From Pseudomonas grandcourensis (GTDB lineage Bacteria; Pseudomonadota; Gammaproteobacteria; Pseudomonadales; Pseudomonadaceae), in assembly GCF_039909015.1 (NCBI RefSeq), contig NZ_CP150919.1:4192501-4256500 (forward strand): a stretch of 64,000 nt of DNA, written 5' to 3'. The position numbers were made by a program, and so were the translations under genes. Positions 16,828-25,626 of the stretch are shown piece after piece; positions within the stretch are counted from its first letter, which is position 1, and each line of letters opens with the position of its first letter. The notes beneath the pieces were generated by a model. The model saw only the letters and a list, made by a program, of their open reading frames with translations, made no database searches and was not told where the DNA came from.

Positions 16828-17190
16828 ATGCTGTACCGAATCGCCGCCGACGGGTTGATGCTGTTTCACTTGCTGTTCATTGTGTTCGTGTTGTTCGGCG
16901 GGTTGCTGGTGCTCAAATGGCGTCACCTGATCTGGTGGCATCCGCCCGCTGCGCTGTGGGGTATGGCGGTGGAATTCTTCCACCTGCCCTGCCCGCTGAC
17001 CGACTGGGAAAACCGCATGCGCCATGAAGCCGGGCAAACCGGTTATGGCGGTGGGTTCATCGAGCACTACATTTGGCCGGTGATTTACCCGGCGGGTCTG
17101 ACGCCGACCATTCAACTGGGTTTGGGCAGCGTGGTGTTGTTGATCAATCTGGTGGTCTATCTTCGATTGATCAAGCGATGGGCCGCCTGA
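16828..17190 (+). CDS. DUF2784 membrane protein
   Basis: A 120-residue inner-membrane protein with three to four hydrophobic segments and the W-E-N-R-M-R ... Y-I-W-P-V-I-Y-P-A-G pattern typical of DUF2784. The family has no known function. It sits 60 bases after the DapA-like gene and 30 bases before a LysR gene on the same strand, so it may share a transcript with either. Confidence 0.8.
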   Translation: MLYRIAADGLMLFHLLFIVFVLFGGLLVLKWRHLIWWHPPAALWGMAVEFFHLPCPLTDWENRMRHEAGQTGYGGGFIEHYIWPVIYPAGLTPTIQLGLGSVVLLINLVVYLRLIKRWAA

Positions 17191-17220
17191 ACCGGCAATC
17201 ACCCGCTAAGGATTGAACAC

Positions 17221-18138
17221 ATGCTGTCGACCGAAGACCTGGCGCTGCTCGAAGCCATCCGCGAAACCGGCAGCCTGTCGCGGGCGGCGGCACACCTGGG
17301 CAAGGCGCCGTCGACCGTGTCCTATGCGGCGCGGCAGCTGGAGGAGCGTTTCGATGCGTTGCTGTTCGACCGCCGCCGCTACCGTTTGCAACTGACCCCG
17401 GCGGGCGAGTTGCTGGTCAACGAAGCGGCACGGCTGATGCAGGACGTCTCGCGCCTGACCCAACGGGTCCGGCAAGTCGCCAGCGGTTGGGAGAGTCGCT
17501 TGTGGATCGTCACCGACGAACTGCTGGAGTTCGAGACCTTGATCCCGGTAATCGACGAATTCGATGCGCTGCAGTCCGGCGTACCGCTGCGTATCACCCA
17601 GGAAGTGCTCAAAGGGGTCTGGGAAGCCCTGCGCGAAGGCCGCGCGGACCTGGTCATCGGCGCCACCAATGAACCGCCGGCCATTGCCAACCTGCGCTGG
17701 ATGCAACTGGGGGAAATGGAATGGGTGTTTGCGGTGTCGCCCAAACACCCGTTGGCCAAGGCCAAAGGGCCGATTACCCGGGCCATGGTCGCGCAGCACC
17801 GGGCGATTGTGGTGGCCGATTCGTCCCGAGTCGCCGAGGGCAGCACCTACGGCGTCACCGGGGGGCAACCGGTACTGGCCGTGCCGACCATGCGCGCAAA
17901 AATCCTCGCCCAGTGCAATGCGCTGGGGGTGGGCTGGCTGCCAAGGAACCGGGTTGATTCGCTGCTGAAAAACGGCACGCTGGTTGAAAAGCCGATGGCC
18001 GACCCGCGCGAGCCGAACATCCTGTACGCCGGCTGGCGTGGCGACCATGACGGTCGCGCCCTGGGCTGGTGGCTGGAGCAGCTGAAGAAATCGTATCTGG
18101 CCACCCGACTGGTCCAGGGAACGGACCGGTTTGTCTGA
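17221..18138 (+). CDS. LysR-family transcriptional regulator
   Basis: A 305-residue regulator with the N-terminal winged helix (E-T-G-S-L-S-R-A-A-A-H-L-G-K-A-P-S-T-V-S-Y near residues 15-35), a linker helix and a substrate-binding domain. The C-terminus has Y-A-G-W-R-G-D-H-D-G-R-A-L-G-W-W, typical of the YhaJ/DhcR-like branch where the effector is often unknown. GGAT-type spacing precedes ATG. It is convergent with the Cache-GGDEF gene with an 11-base gap. The target is unknown; the DUF2784 gene upstream is a candidate. Confidence 0.85.
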   Translation: MLSTEDLALLEAIRETGSLSRAAAHLGKAPSTVSYAARQLEERFDALLFDRRRYRLQLTPAGELLVNEAARLMQDVSRLTQRVRQVASGWESRLWIVTDELLEFETLIPVIDEFDALQSGVPLRITQEVLKGVWEALREGRADLVIGATNEPPAIANLRWMQLGEMEWVFAVSPKHPLAKAKGPITRAMVAQHRAIVVADSSRVAEGSTYGVTGGQPVLAVPTMRAKILAQCNALGVGWLPRNRVDSLLKNGTLVEKPMADPREPNILYAGWRGDHDGRALGWWLEQLKKSYLATRLVQGTDRFV

Positions 18139-18148
18139 CGCCTGCTCC

Positions 18149-19693
18149 TCAGTTGGCAATTACGCTCATGTTGCGCCCGCTGGCCTTGGCCACGTACAGC
18201 GCCTTGTCTGCCGCACCGATCAGGTCGTCGGGGCGCACCTGGGACGCGGCATTGCTGGCACACACACCGACGCTGACCGTCACGGTGCCTTCCGGGCTGT
18301 CACTGTGGGCAATGTCGGCCTGCAGTACCGCGCGACGGATTTTCTCCGCCACCAGAAATGCCCCCACGTAGTCGGTGCCGGGCAGCACCACGGCAAACTC
18401 TTCGCCACCATAGCGGGCGGCCAAGTCACCGGGGCGCTTGATGTTGTCCGTGATGATCGCACTGACCTTGCGCAAACACTCATCACCGGCCAGGTGGCCG
18501 TAGCGGTCGTTGAAGGGTTTGAAATGGTCGACATCAATCATCAGCAGCGCCAATTCGGACTGGCTGCGTCGGGCACGGCCCATTTCGGCATCGATGAAAG
18601 CGTCGAGCTGACGCCGGTTGGCCAGCCCCGTCAGTGCGTCCTTGAGGGCCAGGCCTTCGAGGTTGCGATTGACCTCCAGCAGCTTGTCCTGGGTGTCCAG
18701 CAACTCGACCTGCACCAGGTTCTGCTGCTTCATCAGCTTGATAAGCCGCCCCCCCAATACCCCGAGAAAACCCAGCAACAGCGTGACGATGCCGGTGCTG
18801 AGCAGCGTCTCCTTGCGCCAGCTGCCGAGCACTTCATCCTTGTTCAGCGCGGTAAAAACGATCAGCGGATAACCCTCGACCCGGCGATACCCTATCACCC
18901 GCTCGACACCGTCGATGATCGACCTGATCGTGGCCGTACCCGCGTCGCCCTTGGGCAACAACTGGGTGAACAACGGGCTCTTGGCGAGGCTGGTGCCGAT
19001 GTCGGCCTCCTTGAAGGGCCTGCGAATGACAATGGTGGCATTGTCGGCGATCAGGTTGATCACGCCGTTACTGCCCATGTCGATGCTGTCGTAGAGCTGC
19101 AGGAAATGACTGAGGTAAATCGACGCCAGCGCCACCCCGGCAAAGCTGCCGTCGGGATGATTGACCCGGCGCGAAACCGTCATGACCCATTCACCGCTCG
19201 AACGGCTCTTGATCGACGGCCCGATGTGCGGCCCACGGCTGGGGTTATCGCGATGGAAGATGAAGTATTCGCGGTCGGAATTGTTGACGCCGGTCTGGCC
19301 GGCGCCATTGGAGTTGGCGATCCACTGCCCTTTTTCGTCGAAAACAAATACACCGTGGAGCTGGCTCAACTCACTGCGCTGGGCGTTGAGCAAGAGCGGC
19401 AGCCGGGATTTATCCACGCCGTCGTGCTCCAGACGATCGACCAGGGTGAACAGCAGCGTGTCGGCCTGCTTGATCGAGGCCTGCGCTTGCGATGCCAGGG
19501 TCTGCGCAAGGTTGGACATCGCCACTTCCTTGTCATGCAAGCGGTACTGGCGTGAGCTCCAGGCTTCCCAGATCACGATAACCACCATCGACAGGCACAC
19601 CGCCACCAGCAGGATCACCGCCGAGCGGACCTTGAGCCGGGGCACGGCTGGCCGGAGCATTTCAATATGATCGTGGATCGACGGTTGTCCCAT
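18149..19693 (-). CDS. Membrane diguanylate cyclase with periplasmic Cache sensor
   Basis: A 514-residue protein: a membrane span near residues 20-42, a periplasmic dCache-like sensor of about 240 residues (with N-N-S-D-R-E-Y-F and W-V-M-T-V-S-R-R), a second span near 290-310, a short coiled coil and a GGDEF domain. The active site is G-G-E-E-F with the I-site R-P-G-D five residues before it. The start at 19693 has CAGGGAG upstream; longer in-frame extensions lack ribosome sites. It is expected to respond to small ligands in the periplasm. Confidence 0.9.
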   Translation of the reverse strand: MGQPSIHDHIEMLRPAVPRLKVRSAVILLVAVCLSMVVIVIWEAWSSRQYRLHDKEVAMSNLAQTLASQAQASIKQADTLLFTLVDRLEHDGVDKSRLPLLLNAQRSELSQLHGVFVFDEKGQWIANSNGAGQTGVNNSDREYFIFHRDNPSRGPHIGPSIKSRSSGEWVMTVSRRVNHPDGSFAGVALASIYLSHFLQLYDSIDMGSNGVINLIADNATIVIRRPFKEADIGTSLAKSPLFTQLLPKGDAGTATIRSIIDGVERVIGYRRVEGYPLIVFTALNKDEVLGSWRKETLLSTGIVTLLLGFLGVLGGRLIKLMKQQNLVQVELLDTQDKLLEVNRNLEGLALKDALTGLANRRQLDAFIDAEMGRARRSQSELALLMIDVDHFKPFNDRYGHLAGDECLRKVSAIITDNIKRPGDLAARYGGEEFAVVLPGTDYVGAFLVAEKIRRAVLQADIAHSDSPEGTVTVSVGVCASNAASQVRPDDLIGAADKALYVAKASGRNMSVIAN

Positions 19694-19776
19694 GATGCTC
19701 CCTGAGGGTCTATGACGGGCGAGCCTTCCTGATCGCCGCGTTTGCTTACTATGCCTGATCCAGGCTCGCAATGATG

Positions 19777-20304
19777 TTAGCCCCTGGCCTGCTTTACCGC
19801 CTCCAGCCACGTCGGATCCAGCCGCGTCTGTTCGATATCGATGCCCAGCGCTTGCATTCGTTCCTTGTGCTGATCCATTTCGCGGAGCAACTGGCCGTGG
19901 TCGCTGGAGTTGCCATCGAGCTGATGCATCTGGTTCAACCCCAAATGGTAGAAACGCAACAGCTTCATCGCAACCGGATCGCCTTTGTCCACGGCCGCCG
20001 TTACATGATGCATGACATTGGTAACGCGCATCAGGCTGCGCTTGAGTTGCCAACTGTAGACCGCTGGCGCCATCCATTCCTGGCGCCAGAACACCTTGCG
20101 CATCAGCGCCGCCATCGCCAGCACCGCAACAAACACGCCACCGACGTTGAAGCGCAGATTGTCGCCCCCCGGCGTGCCGAACAAAGCCACCGCCGCCGTG
20201 GACAGCACCATCGCCAGTGCCAGAAAGATCAGGGCAATGATGAGCGTACTGCGCCGTGTCTGTTGCCGGTAGGTGTCGGCGTTCATCGGCTGGATTTCAA
20301 ACAT
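19777..20304 (-). CDS. DUF3087 membrane protein
   Basis: The 175-residue protein has two adjacent membrane spans near residues 20-75 and a soluble C-terminal helical region with conserved Y-H-L-G-L-N-Q-M-H-Q-L-D. It fits DUF3087, a family of unknown function found in gammaproteobacteria. The start at 20304 (M-F-E-I-Q-P-M-N) has AAGGA upstream; longer frames begin in the ppnN promoter region. It is divergent from ppnN and lies 83 bases upstream of the diguanylate cyclase on the same strand. Confidence 0.75.
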   Translation of the reverse strand: MFEIQPMNADTYRQQTRRSTLIIALIFLALAMVLSTAAVALFGTPGGDNLRFNVGGVFVAVLAMAALMRKVFWRQEWMAPAVYSWQLKRSLMRVTNVMHHVTAAVDKGDPVAMKLLRFYHLGLNQMHQLDGNSSDHGQLLREMDQHKERMQALGIDIEQTRLDPTWLEAVKQARG

Positions 20305-20520
20305 TGCGTCGGGTTTCCTTGGGTCCGGGACAAAAAGACAGCGGGGCATTATCGCCTCTGCGGGGGATTTAGCTATGCTGGGGCTCCTTTTCATCTTTTC
20401 ATCGTCAAGCGAGGGACATGGCAAGACCGCGCAGTTCGTGCCATCTTCTTTCATGAATACACATTATTCGGATGCCATTCGTAGTTGCTGTGTGAATGAC
20501 ATCGTTTTAAGGATCATTGA

Positions 20521-21894
20521 ATGACCCAACGCCAAGTTATCAACGCCTCCGTCAGTCCCAAAGGCAGCCTGGAAACGCTCTCGCAACGGGAAGTCCAGCA
20601 ATTGAGCGAAGCCGGTTCCGGCAGCACCTACACCCTCTTCCGCCAGTGCGCCCTGGCCATCCTCAACACCGGCGCCCATGTCGACAACGCCAAGACCATT
20701 CTTGAAGCCTACAAGGATTTTGAAATCCGCATTCACCAGCAGGACCGCGGCGTGCGCCTGGAACTGCTGAACGCCCCGGCCGACGCCTTCGTCGACGGCG
20801 AAATGATCGCCAGCACCCGGGAAATGCTGTTCAGCGCCCTGCGCGACATCGTCTACACCGAAAACGAACTCGACAGCCAGCGCATCGACCTGAGCACCTC
20901 CCAGGGCATCAGCGACTACGTCTTCCACCTGCTGCGCAATGCCCGCACCCTGCGTCCCGGGGTCGAGCCGAAGATCGTGGTGTGCTGGGGCGGGCACTCG
21001 ATCAACACCGAAGAATACAAATACACCAAGAAAGTCGGCCACGAACTGGGCCTGCGCAGCCTGGACATCTGCACCGGTTGCGGCCCCGGCGTGATGAAAG
21101 GCCCGATGAAAGGCGCGACCATCGCCCACGCCAAGCAACGCATCCACGGCGGCCGTTACCTGGGCCTGACCGAACCCGGGATCATCGCCGCCGAAGCGCC
21201 GAACCCGATCGTCAACGAACTGGTGATCCTGCCGGACATCGAAAAACGCCTGGAAGCCTTTGTCCGCGTCGGCCACGGCATCATCATCTTCCCGGGCGGC
21301 GCCGGTACGGCCGAAGAGTTCCTGTACCTGCTGGGCATCCTGATGCACCCGGACAACGAAGGCCTGCCCTTCCCGGTCATCCTCACCGGGCCGAAACACG
21401 CCGCGCCGTACCTGGAACAACTGGACGCATTCGTCGGCGCCACCCTGGGCGACGCCGCCAAGCAGCACTACCAGATCATCATCGATAACCCGGCCGAAGT
21501 GGCGCGGCAGATGACCCAGGGCCTCAAGGCGGTCAAGCAATTCCGCCGCGAGCGCAACGATGCGTTCCACTTCAACTGGCTGCTGAAAATCGATGAAGGC
21601 TTCCAGCGCCCGTTCGACCCGACCCACGAAAACATGGCCAACCTGAAGCTGAGCCTCGACCTGCCCGCCCACGAACTGGCGGCCAACCTGCGCCGCGCGT
21701 TCTCCGGCATCGTCGCCGGCAATGTCAAGGACAAGGGCATCCGCCTGATCGAAGAACACGGGCCCTACCAGATCCGTGGCGACGCGGCGATCATGCAACC
21801 GCTGGACCTGCTGCTCAAAGCCTTCGTCGCCCAGCACCGTATGAAACTGCCGGGTGGCGCGGCGTATGTGCCGTGTTATCGAGTCGTTGCTTAA
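20521..21894 (+). CDS. ppnN: Nucleotide 5 prime-monophosphate nucleosidase PpnN (YgdH)
   Basis: A 457-residue enzyme that cleaves purine and pyrimidine nucleoside monophosphates to base and ribose 5-phosphate; in E. coli it is activated by (p)ppGpp. The central Rossmann (LOG) domain shows G-C-G-P-G-V-M-K-G-P-M-K-G-A and the signature P-G-G-A-G-T-A-E-E near residue 260, flanked by the family-specific N- and C-terminal regions, so the length is normal. AAGGATC precedes the ATG. It is a single gene followed by a strong hairpin without T-run. Confidence 0.93.
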   Translation: MTQRQVINASVSPKGSLETLSQREVQQLSEAGSGSTYTLFRQCALAILNTGAHVDNAKTILEAYKDFEIRIHQQDRGVRLELLNAPADAFVDGEMIASTREMLFSALRDIVYTENELDSQRIDLSTSQGISDYVFHLLRNARTLRPGVEPKIVVCWGGHSINTEEYKYTKKVGHELGLRSLDICTGCGPGVMKGPMKGATIAHAKQRIHGGRYLGLTEPGIIAAEAPNPIVNELVILPDIEKRLEAFVRVGHGIIIFPGGAGTAEEFLYLLGILMHPDNEGLPFPVILTGPKHAAPYLEQLDAFVGATLGDAAKQHYQIIIDNPAEVARQMTQGLKAVKQFRRERNDAFHFNWLLKIDEGFQRPFDPTHENMANLKLSLDLPAHELAANLRRAFSGIVAGNVKDKGIRLIEEHGPYQIRGDAAIMQPLDLLLKAFVAQHRMKLPGGAAYVPCYRVVA

Positions 21895-21932
21895 CAAAAT
21901 CGGTATAAAAACGCCGACATGAGCTTTACCGT

Positions 21933-21962
21933 CGCGAACCGCAGTGAAAGCTGCGGTTCGCG
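21933..21962. other. Strong 12-bp hairpin between ppnN and the Nudix gene
   Basis: Perfect stem CGCGAACCGCAG / CTGCGGTTCGCG around a 6-base loop, ending 21 bases before the Nudix ATG. There is no T-run on either strand, so it is not a standard intrinsic terminator. It might act as an RNA-stability element or a protein-binding operator. Confidence 0.6.
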
Positions 21963-21983
21963 GCACTCTATGGAAAGAAAAAA

Positions 21984-22424
21984 ATGCGCCAACGTAATTC
22001 CGCCAGACTGCTGGTGATCAATCCCTCGCAACAGGTTCTGCTGTTTCACTTCCAGCACAAAAACGATGCCCTCGCTGGCCAAAGCCACTGGGCGACACCC
22101 GGTGGAGGTCTTGAGCAAGGTGAATCCTTCGAGGCGGCGGCGGTTCGTGAACTGTTTGAAGAAACCGGACTGAATGTCGCTGCCGTGGGAGCCAGCGTTG
22201 CAGAGCGGCGTGTTCCGATGATGTTGCCCAGTGGCGAAACCGTGCTGTCGGTTGAACGGTATTTTGTGGTTCATACCGACAGTGAACGCCTGACCCGCGA
22301 GGGGTGGACGGCTAACGAAGTGCGAGTCATGGCGGACCATAAATGGTGGTCCGTCGCCGAGCTGCGAGAGACCCGGGAAACGGTGTGGCCGGAGCAGTTG
22401 ATCACGATGCTGGAAAACGCCTGA
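21984..22424 (+). CDS. Nudix hydrolase
   Basis: The 146-residue protein carries a complete Nudix box G-x5-E-x7-R-E-L-x-E-E-x-G near residues 41-63 (beginning G-G-G-L-E-Q-G-E), so it should hydrolyse a nucleoside diphosphate linked to another group with Mg2+. The substrate cannot be told from sequence. The ribosome site is a weak GGAAAG. A strong hairpin lies upstream. The next gene converges with a 96-base gap. Confidence 0.85.
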   Translation: MRQRNSARLLVINPSQQVLLFHFQHKNDALAGQSHWATPGGGLEQGESFEAAAVRELFEETGLNVAAVGASVAERRVPMMLPSGETVLSVERYFVVHTDSERLTREGWTANEVRVMADHKWWSVAELRETRETVWPEQLITMLENA

Positions 22425-22520
22425 CGGGCGTACAGACACACACAAATTCTGACACTCTCCGGATATGTACTCAGTCAACAACACTCAGGTCGGCTGTCAG
22501 GCCGCCAAGGTCAAAGCAGA

Positions 22521-23276
22521 TCAATCAACCCCAACAACCCCCTCCCCATGCATCTGCCGCAACAACGCCAACCCACCCTCCAGAAACTCCGAATCCCCCA
22601 CCATCCTCGCCTCCACCGCCAACCCCTGCAACTGCGCAAGTCCGTTCAACTCCGGAAACTCACCAATTCGCAGCAACAACCGCCACGCCAACGGACTCAG
22701 TTCAGAAAACTTCACACTCCAGCCCTCAGTGCGCCGCACCAGCAACAAGGTCGGCTGAGCAGGTAAAACGTCCGGCTGATAATCCGGCCCCACCAGTTGC
22801 ACCGGCCAGGCATACGCCAACGGCCAGGCCAGCGGCGACACCTGTAACGGCCGATCCAGCAGCAACGCGGCATCACCACCAACCAGAGGCTCGGCGTCAG
22901 ACTGTTGCAACGCCATCTCCACCCACTCGTAATGCGCCAGCTCCACCATGAACGACGGCCACGACCCATCGCTCAACGCCTGAGGCCCGGCCGCGAGAAA
23001 CTCGACAAACTCCTGGGCGATCTCACCGAATTTCGGCGTGCGGGCGCGGTAGTCCCGCAGAAAGATCCGCACCAGCGACCGCCAGCGTTCATTGCCCAGA
23101 ATCTTCACCAGCACAGGAAAAGTGCCACTGAGCAACGAAGACAGGTTGGCAAACACCAGGTCCCGGTAAACCTGTGCCCGCGCCGGGTCCATTTCGGTGG
23201 GTGGCACGTTGCGTTCAGGATCGCGCAGGTACAGGCCCATGGCGGTTTGTTGATGCAAAAGACTCGACTTCTCCAC
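22521..23276 (-). CDS. HvfC/BufC-like partner of the MNIO enzyme (DUF2063)
   Basis: The 251-residue protein has an N-terminal DUF2063-type DNA-binding-like fold (F-L-R-D-Y-R-A-R-T-P-K-F near residue 75) and the middle segment H-Y-E-W-V-E-M-A typical of HvfC, the partner that presents a precursor peptide to the DUF692 enzyme. The start is a GTG at 23276 behind a perfect AGGAGG; no ATG fits. It begins three bases after the upstream DUF692 gene and is certainly co-transcribed with it. Downstream it converges on the Nudix gene, so no DoxX-type fourth gene follows. Confidence 0.8.
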   Translation of the reverse strand: MEKSSLLHQQTAMGLYLRDPERNVPPTEMDPARAQVYRDLVFANLSSLLSGTFPVLVKILGNERWRSLVRIFLRDYRARTPKFGEIAQEFVEFLAAGPQALSDGSWPSFMVELAHYEWVEMALQQSDAEPLVGGDAALLLDRPLQVSPLAWPLAYAWPVQLVGPDYQPDVLPAQPTLLLVRRTEGWSVKFSELSPLAWRLLLRIGEFPELNGLAQLQGLAVEARMVGDSEFLEGGLALLRQMHGEGVVGVD

Positions 23277-23279
23277 GGT

Positions 23280-24110
23280 TCAAACCTCCTGTTGCAAGCG
23301 GCGAATAATCTGCAATTCCGCCACCAGTTCAGCGAATGCCGGAAAGTTGAAATCCCGCTCCAGCAAGGTCGGTTGTGCACCGAACCGGGCATAAGCCTGA
23401 GCCAGCAACGACCACACCGCCGGTTTGACCGAAGCACCATGGGTGTCGATTTTCAAGGTATCGGATTCGTCGAAATGCCCGGCAATGTGCATCGCCACCA
23501 CCCGGCCCGAATCGATGCCCGCCAGAAACGCCTGCGGATCGAAACCGTGGTTGATCGAATTGACGTACACGTTGTTGACGTCCAGCAACAAGTCGCAATC
23601 GGCCTCGCGCAGCACGGCATTGGTGAAGGTCACCTCGTCCATGTCCTGTTGAGGCGCGGCGTAGTAAGAGACGTTTTCCACCGCCAGGCGCCGACCGAGA
23701 ATGTCCTGGGCCTGACGGATTCGCGCCGCGACGTGGTGCACCGTTTCCTCGGTAAACGGCAGCGGCAACAGGTCATACAGGTGGCCGTCATCGCTGCAAT
23801 AGCTCAGGTGCTCGCTGTACAGCGGCACGTTGTAGTGATCGAGAAAACCCCGGACTTCCTGCAAAAAACCGACGTCCAGCGGCGACGGCCCGCCGAGGGA
23901 CAGGGACAAGCCGTGACAGGACAACGGATAGCGTTCCGCCAGGGCGCGCAATGCCGCGCCGTGGGCACCGCCGATGCCGATCCAGTTTTCCGGTGCGACT
24001 TCCAGAAAGTCGAAATCGCCTGCCGGTGCGGCCTGGAGGTCTTTGAGTAAACCGCGTCGCAGGCCAAGGCCTGCGCTGGCCTTGGCTACGGGGGGAATGG
24101 AGGTCTGCAT
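23280..24110 (-). CDS. Multinuclear non-haem iron oxidase (MNIO, DUF692/HvfB-like)
   Basis: A 276-residue TIM-barrel enzyme of the MbnB/TglH/HvfB family, which modifies Cys or other residues of ribosomal peptides. Candidate iron ligands are present in [27 protein letters not shown], M-H-I-A-G-H and L-L-E-R-D, so the active site looks intact. The partner HvfC follows directly. Usual operons start with a small Cys-rich precursor (DUF2282 or similar); none is seen upstream. The precursor is therefore elsewhere or unlike known ones. Confidence 0.87.
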   Translation of the reverse strand: MQTSIPPVAKASAGLGLRRGLLKDLQAAPAGDFDFLEVAPENWIGIGGAHGAALRALAERYPLSCHGLSLSLGGPSPLDVGFLQEVRGFLDHYNVPLYSEHLSYCSDDGHLYDLLPLPFTEETVHHVAARIRQAQDILGRRLAVENVSYYAAPQQDMDEVTFTNAVLREADCDLLLDVNNVYVNSINHGFDPQAFLAGIDSGRVVAMHIAGHFDESDTLKIDTHGASVKPAVWSLLAQAYARFGAQPTLLERDFNFPAFAELVAELQIIRRLQQEV

Positions 24111-24180
24111 GGTGTCGATCTCACAAGATATTCAACGACGCGAGCCGGCGCCCGCCATGAGACAGAGTTAATCGAAAGGG

Positions 24181-24259
24181 TGTATCTGGACTGTGTTCGG
24201 CTGGGGCCTGAAGTTGCGCGGGACTGTATCGAAAGGCCGGTGAGATACAGTGAGATACA
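24181..24259. promoter_or_regulatory. Divergent promoter region with four TGTATC/GATACA half-sites
   Basis: TGTATC occurs at 24181 and 24225 and its complement GATACA at 24244 and 24254; the last two are in a tandem 10-base repeat GTGAGATACA. The cluster lies in the 345-base gap between the MNIO gene and the methyltransferase gene and could bind a regulator shared by both. No further gene is seen in this gap. Confidence 0.45.
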
Positions 24260-24455
24260 TCGCCCCACAGGGTTGTGTAGCAGCAGAAAAAACGTTGCTT
24301 TCGTCGCGCCAGGCCGCGCAGTACAAGGCCCGGACTAAACTTACTGCACACAGGACCCGCTTGGTGCCCTGTACATTCCCACGACCACCGCCCAGCGGCG
24401 AACGCCTCGCCAGACAAAGCCCCTGGACCGTGATCCTGCCAAAGGAGCACACGTG

Positions 24456-25502
24456 ATGGACGAGGCCAGACTCAACGATTTCATGGGCAAACTGGTGAAT
24501 GACATGGGCGGCGCGGCGATGCTCGCCAACGTCATCCTCGGCGAAGAGCTCGGCCTGTACCGGGCGATGGCCGACAGTCAGCCCATCACCCCCGAAACCC
24601 TTGCCGAGAAAACCGGCTGCAACACCCGCCTGCTGCGCGAATGGCTCAGTGCCCATGCCGCCTCCGGCTACATGGAACACCGCGACGGCCAGTTCCGCCT
24701 GCCCGAAGAGCAAGCCATGGCTTTGGCAAACGAAGACTCACCGGTTTATGTGGCGGGCGGAATCAGCGTGGTCGCGTCGTTTTTCCATGACAAGGACAAA
24801 CTGGTCAACGCCATGCGCGGCAACGGCGCCCTTCCCTGGGGCGATCACCATCCGTGCATGTTCAGCGGGACCGAACGCTTCTTCCGTCCCGGCTACAAAG
24901 CCCATCTGGTCGCCGAATGGTTGCCGACCCTCGATGGCGTGGTGGCCAAACTGGAAGCCGGGGCCAAAGTGGCGGACATCGGCTGCGGCCATGGTGCCTC
25001 GACGGTGATCATGGCCCAGGCGTTTCCGGATTCGCGCTTCGTCGGTTTCGACTACCACGCGCCGTCCGTTACCGTTGCCACCCAACGGGCCGAAGAAGGA
25101 GGTGTATCCAGCCGGGCCAGGTTCTTCCAGGGCAACGCAAAAAGCTACCCCGGCAGCGACTACGACCTGATTTGCTACTTCGACTGCCTGCACGACATGG
25201 GCGACCCGGTGGGTGCGGCCAAACATGCCTATGAGTCGTTGAAGGACGACGGCACCGTGTTGCTGGTCGAGCCCTACGCCAACGATTTGCTCGACGACAA
25301 CATCAACCCGGTCGGACGCCTGTTCTACGCGGCGTCGACCTTCATCTGCACACCCAACTCGCTGTCCCAGGAAGTCGGTCTCGGACTCGGTGCCCAGGCC
25401 GGTGAAGCGCGGTTGCGTAAGGTGTTCAGCGAGGCCGGATTCACCCGTTTCCGTCGGGCCACGGAAACGCCGTTCAACCTGATCCTGGAGGCGCGTAAAT
25501 AA
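24456..25502 (+). CDS. Class I SAM-dependent methyltransferase
   Basis: The 348-residue protein has an N-terminal winged-helix-like region (residues about 20-90, with T-G-C-N-T-R-L-L-R-E-W-L) and a Rossmann methyltransferase domain with V-A-D-I-G-C-G-H-G-A-S near residue 170 and F-D-C-L-H-D-M near 250. This layout is that of the Rv2258c-like or O-methyltransferase type with a dimerisation domain. Either GTG 24453 or ATG 24456 may start it behind AAGGAG. It is divergent from the MNIO pair; a role in the same pathway is possible but unproved. Confidence 0.82.
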   Translation: MDEARLNDFMGKLVNDMGGAAMLANVILGEELGLYRAMADSQPITPETLAEKTGCNTRLLREWLSAHAASGYMEHRDGQFRLPEEQAMALANEDSPVYVAGGISVVASFFHDKDKLVNAMRGNGALPWGDHHPCMFSGTERFFRPGYKAHLVAEWLPTLDGVVAKLEAGAKVADIGCGHGASTVIMAQAFPDSRFVGFDYHAPSVTVATQRAEEGGVSSRARFFQGNAKSYPGSDYDLICYFDCLHDMGDPVGAAKHAYESLKDDGTVLLVEPYANDLLDDNINPVGRLFYAASTFICTPNSLSQEVGLGLGAQAGEARLRKVFSEAGFTRFRRATETPFNLILEARK

Positions 25503-25518
25503 TCCCCGCGGCCATCTC

Positions 25519-25617
25519 TGTAGGAGCGAGCTTGCTCCGGGCGGCGTTCCGACGATGGTGTATCAGCTATATTGATGTCGACTGACACGCCATCGCGAGC
25601 AGGCTCGCTCCTACAGG
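25519..25617. repeat. REP pair, family B
   Basis: Arms TGTAGGAGCGAGCTTGCTC and GCGAGCAGGCTCGCTCCTAC flank about 60 bases, between the methyltransferase and sirtuin genes. The left arm departs from the consensus after GCTC. Confidence 0.85.
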
Positions 25618-25626
25618 TTTCCCGGC

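Noticed and set aside
20464..21966. 500-codon minus-strand frame opposite ppnN
   Set aside because: Low-complexity Val/Gln/Phe/Asp pattern typical of antisense frames; ppnN is certain.
21919..22017. 32-codon frame running through the hairpin before the Nudix gene
   Set aside because: No ribosome site and it overlaps the Nudix start in another frame.
24121..24450. Cys-containing minus-strand frame upstream of the MNIO gene, considered as precursor peptide
   Set aside because: No ribosome site or signal peptide, Cys residues are irregular and the frame overlaps the methyltransferase control region.
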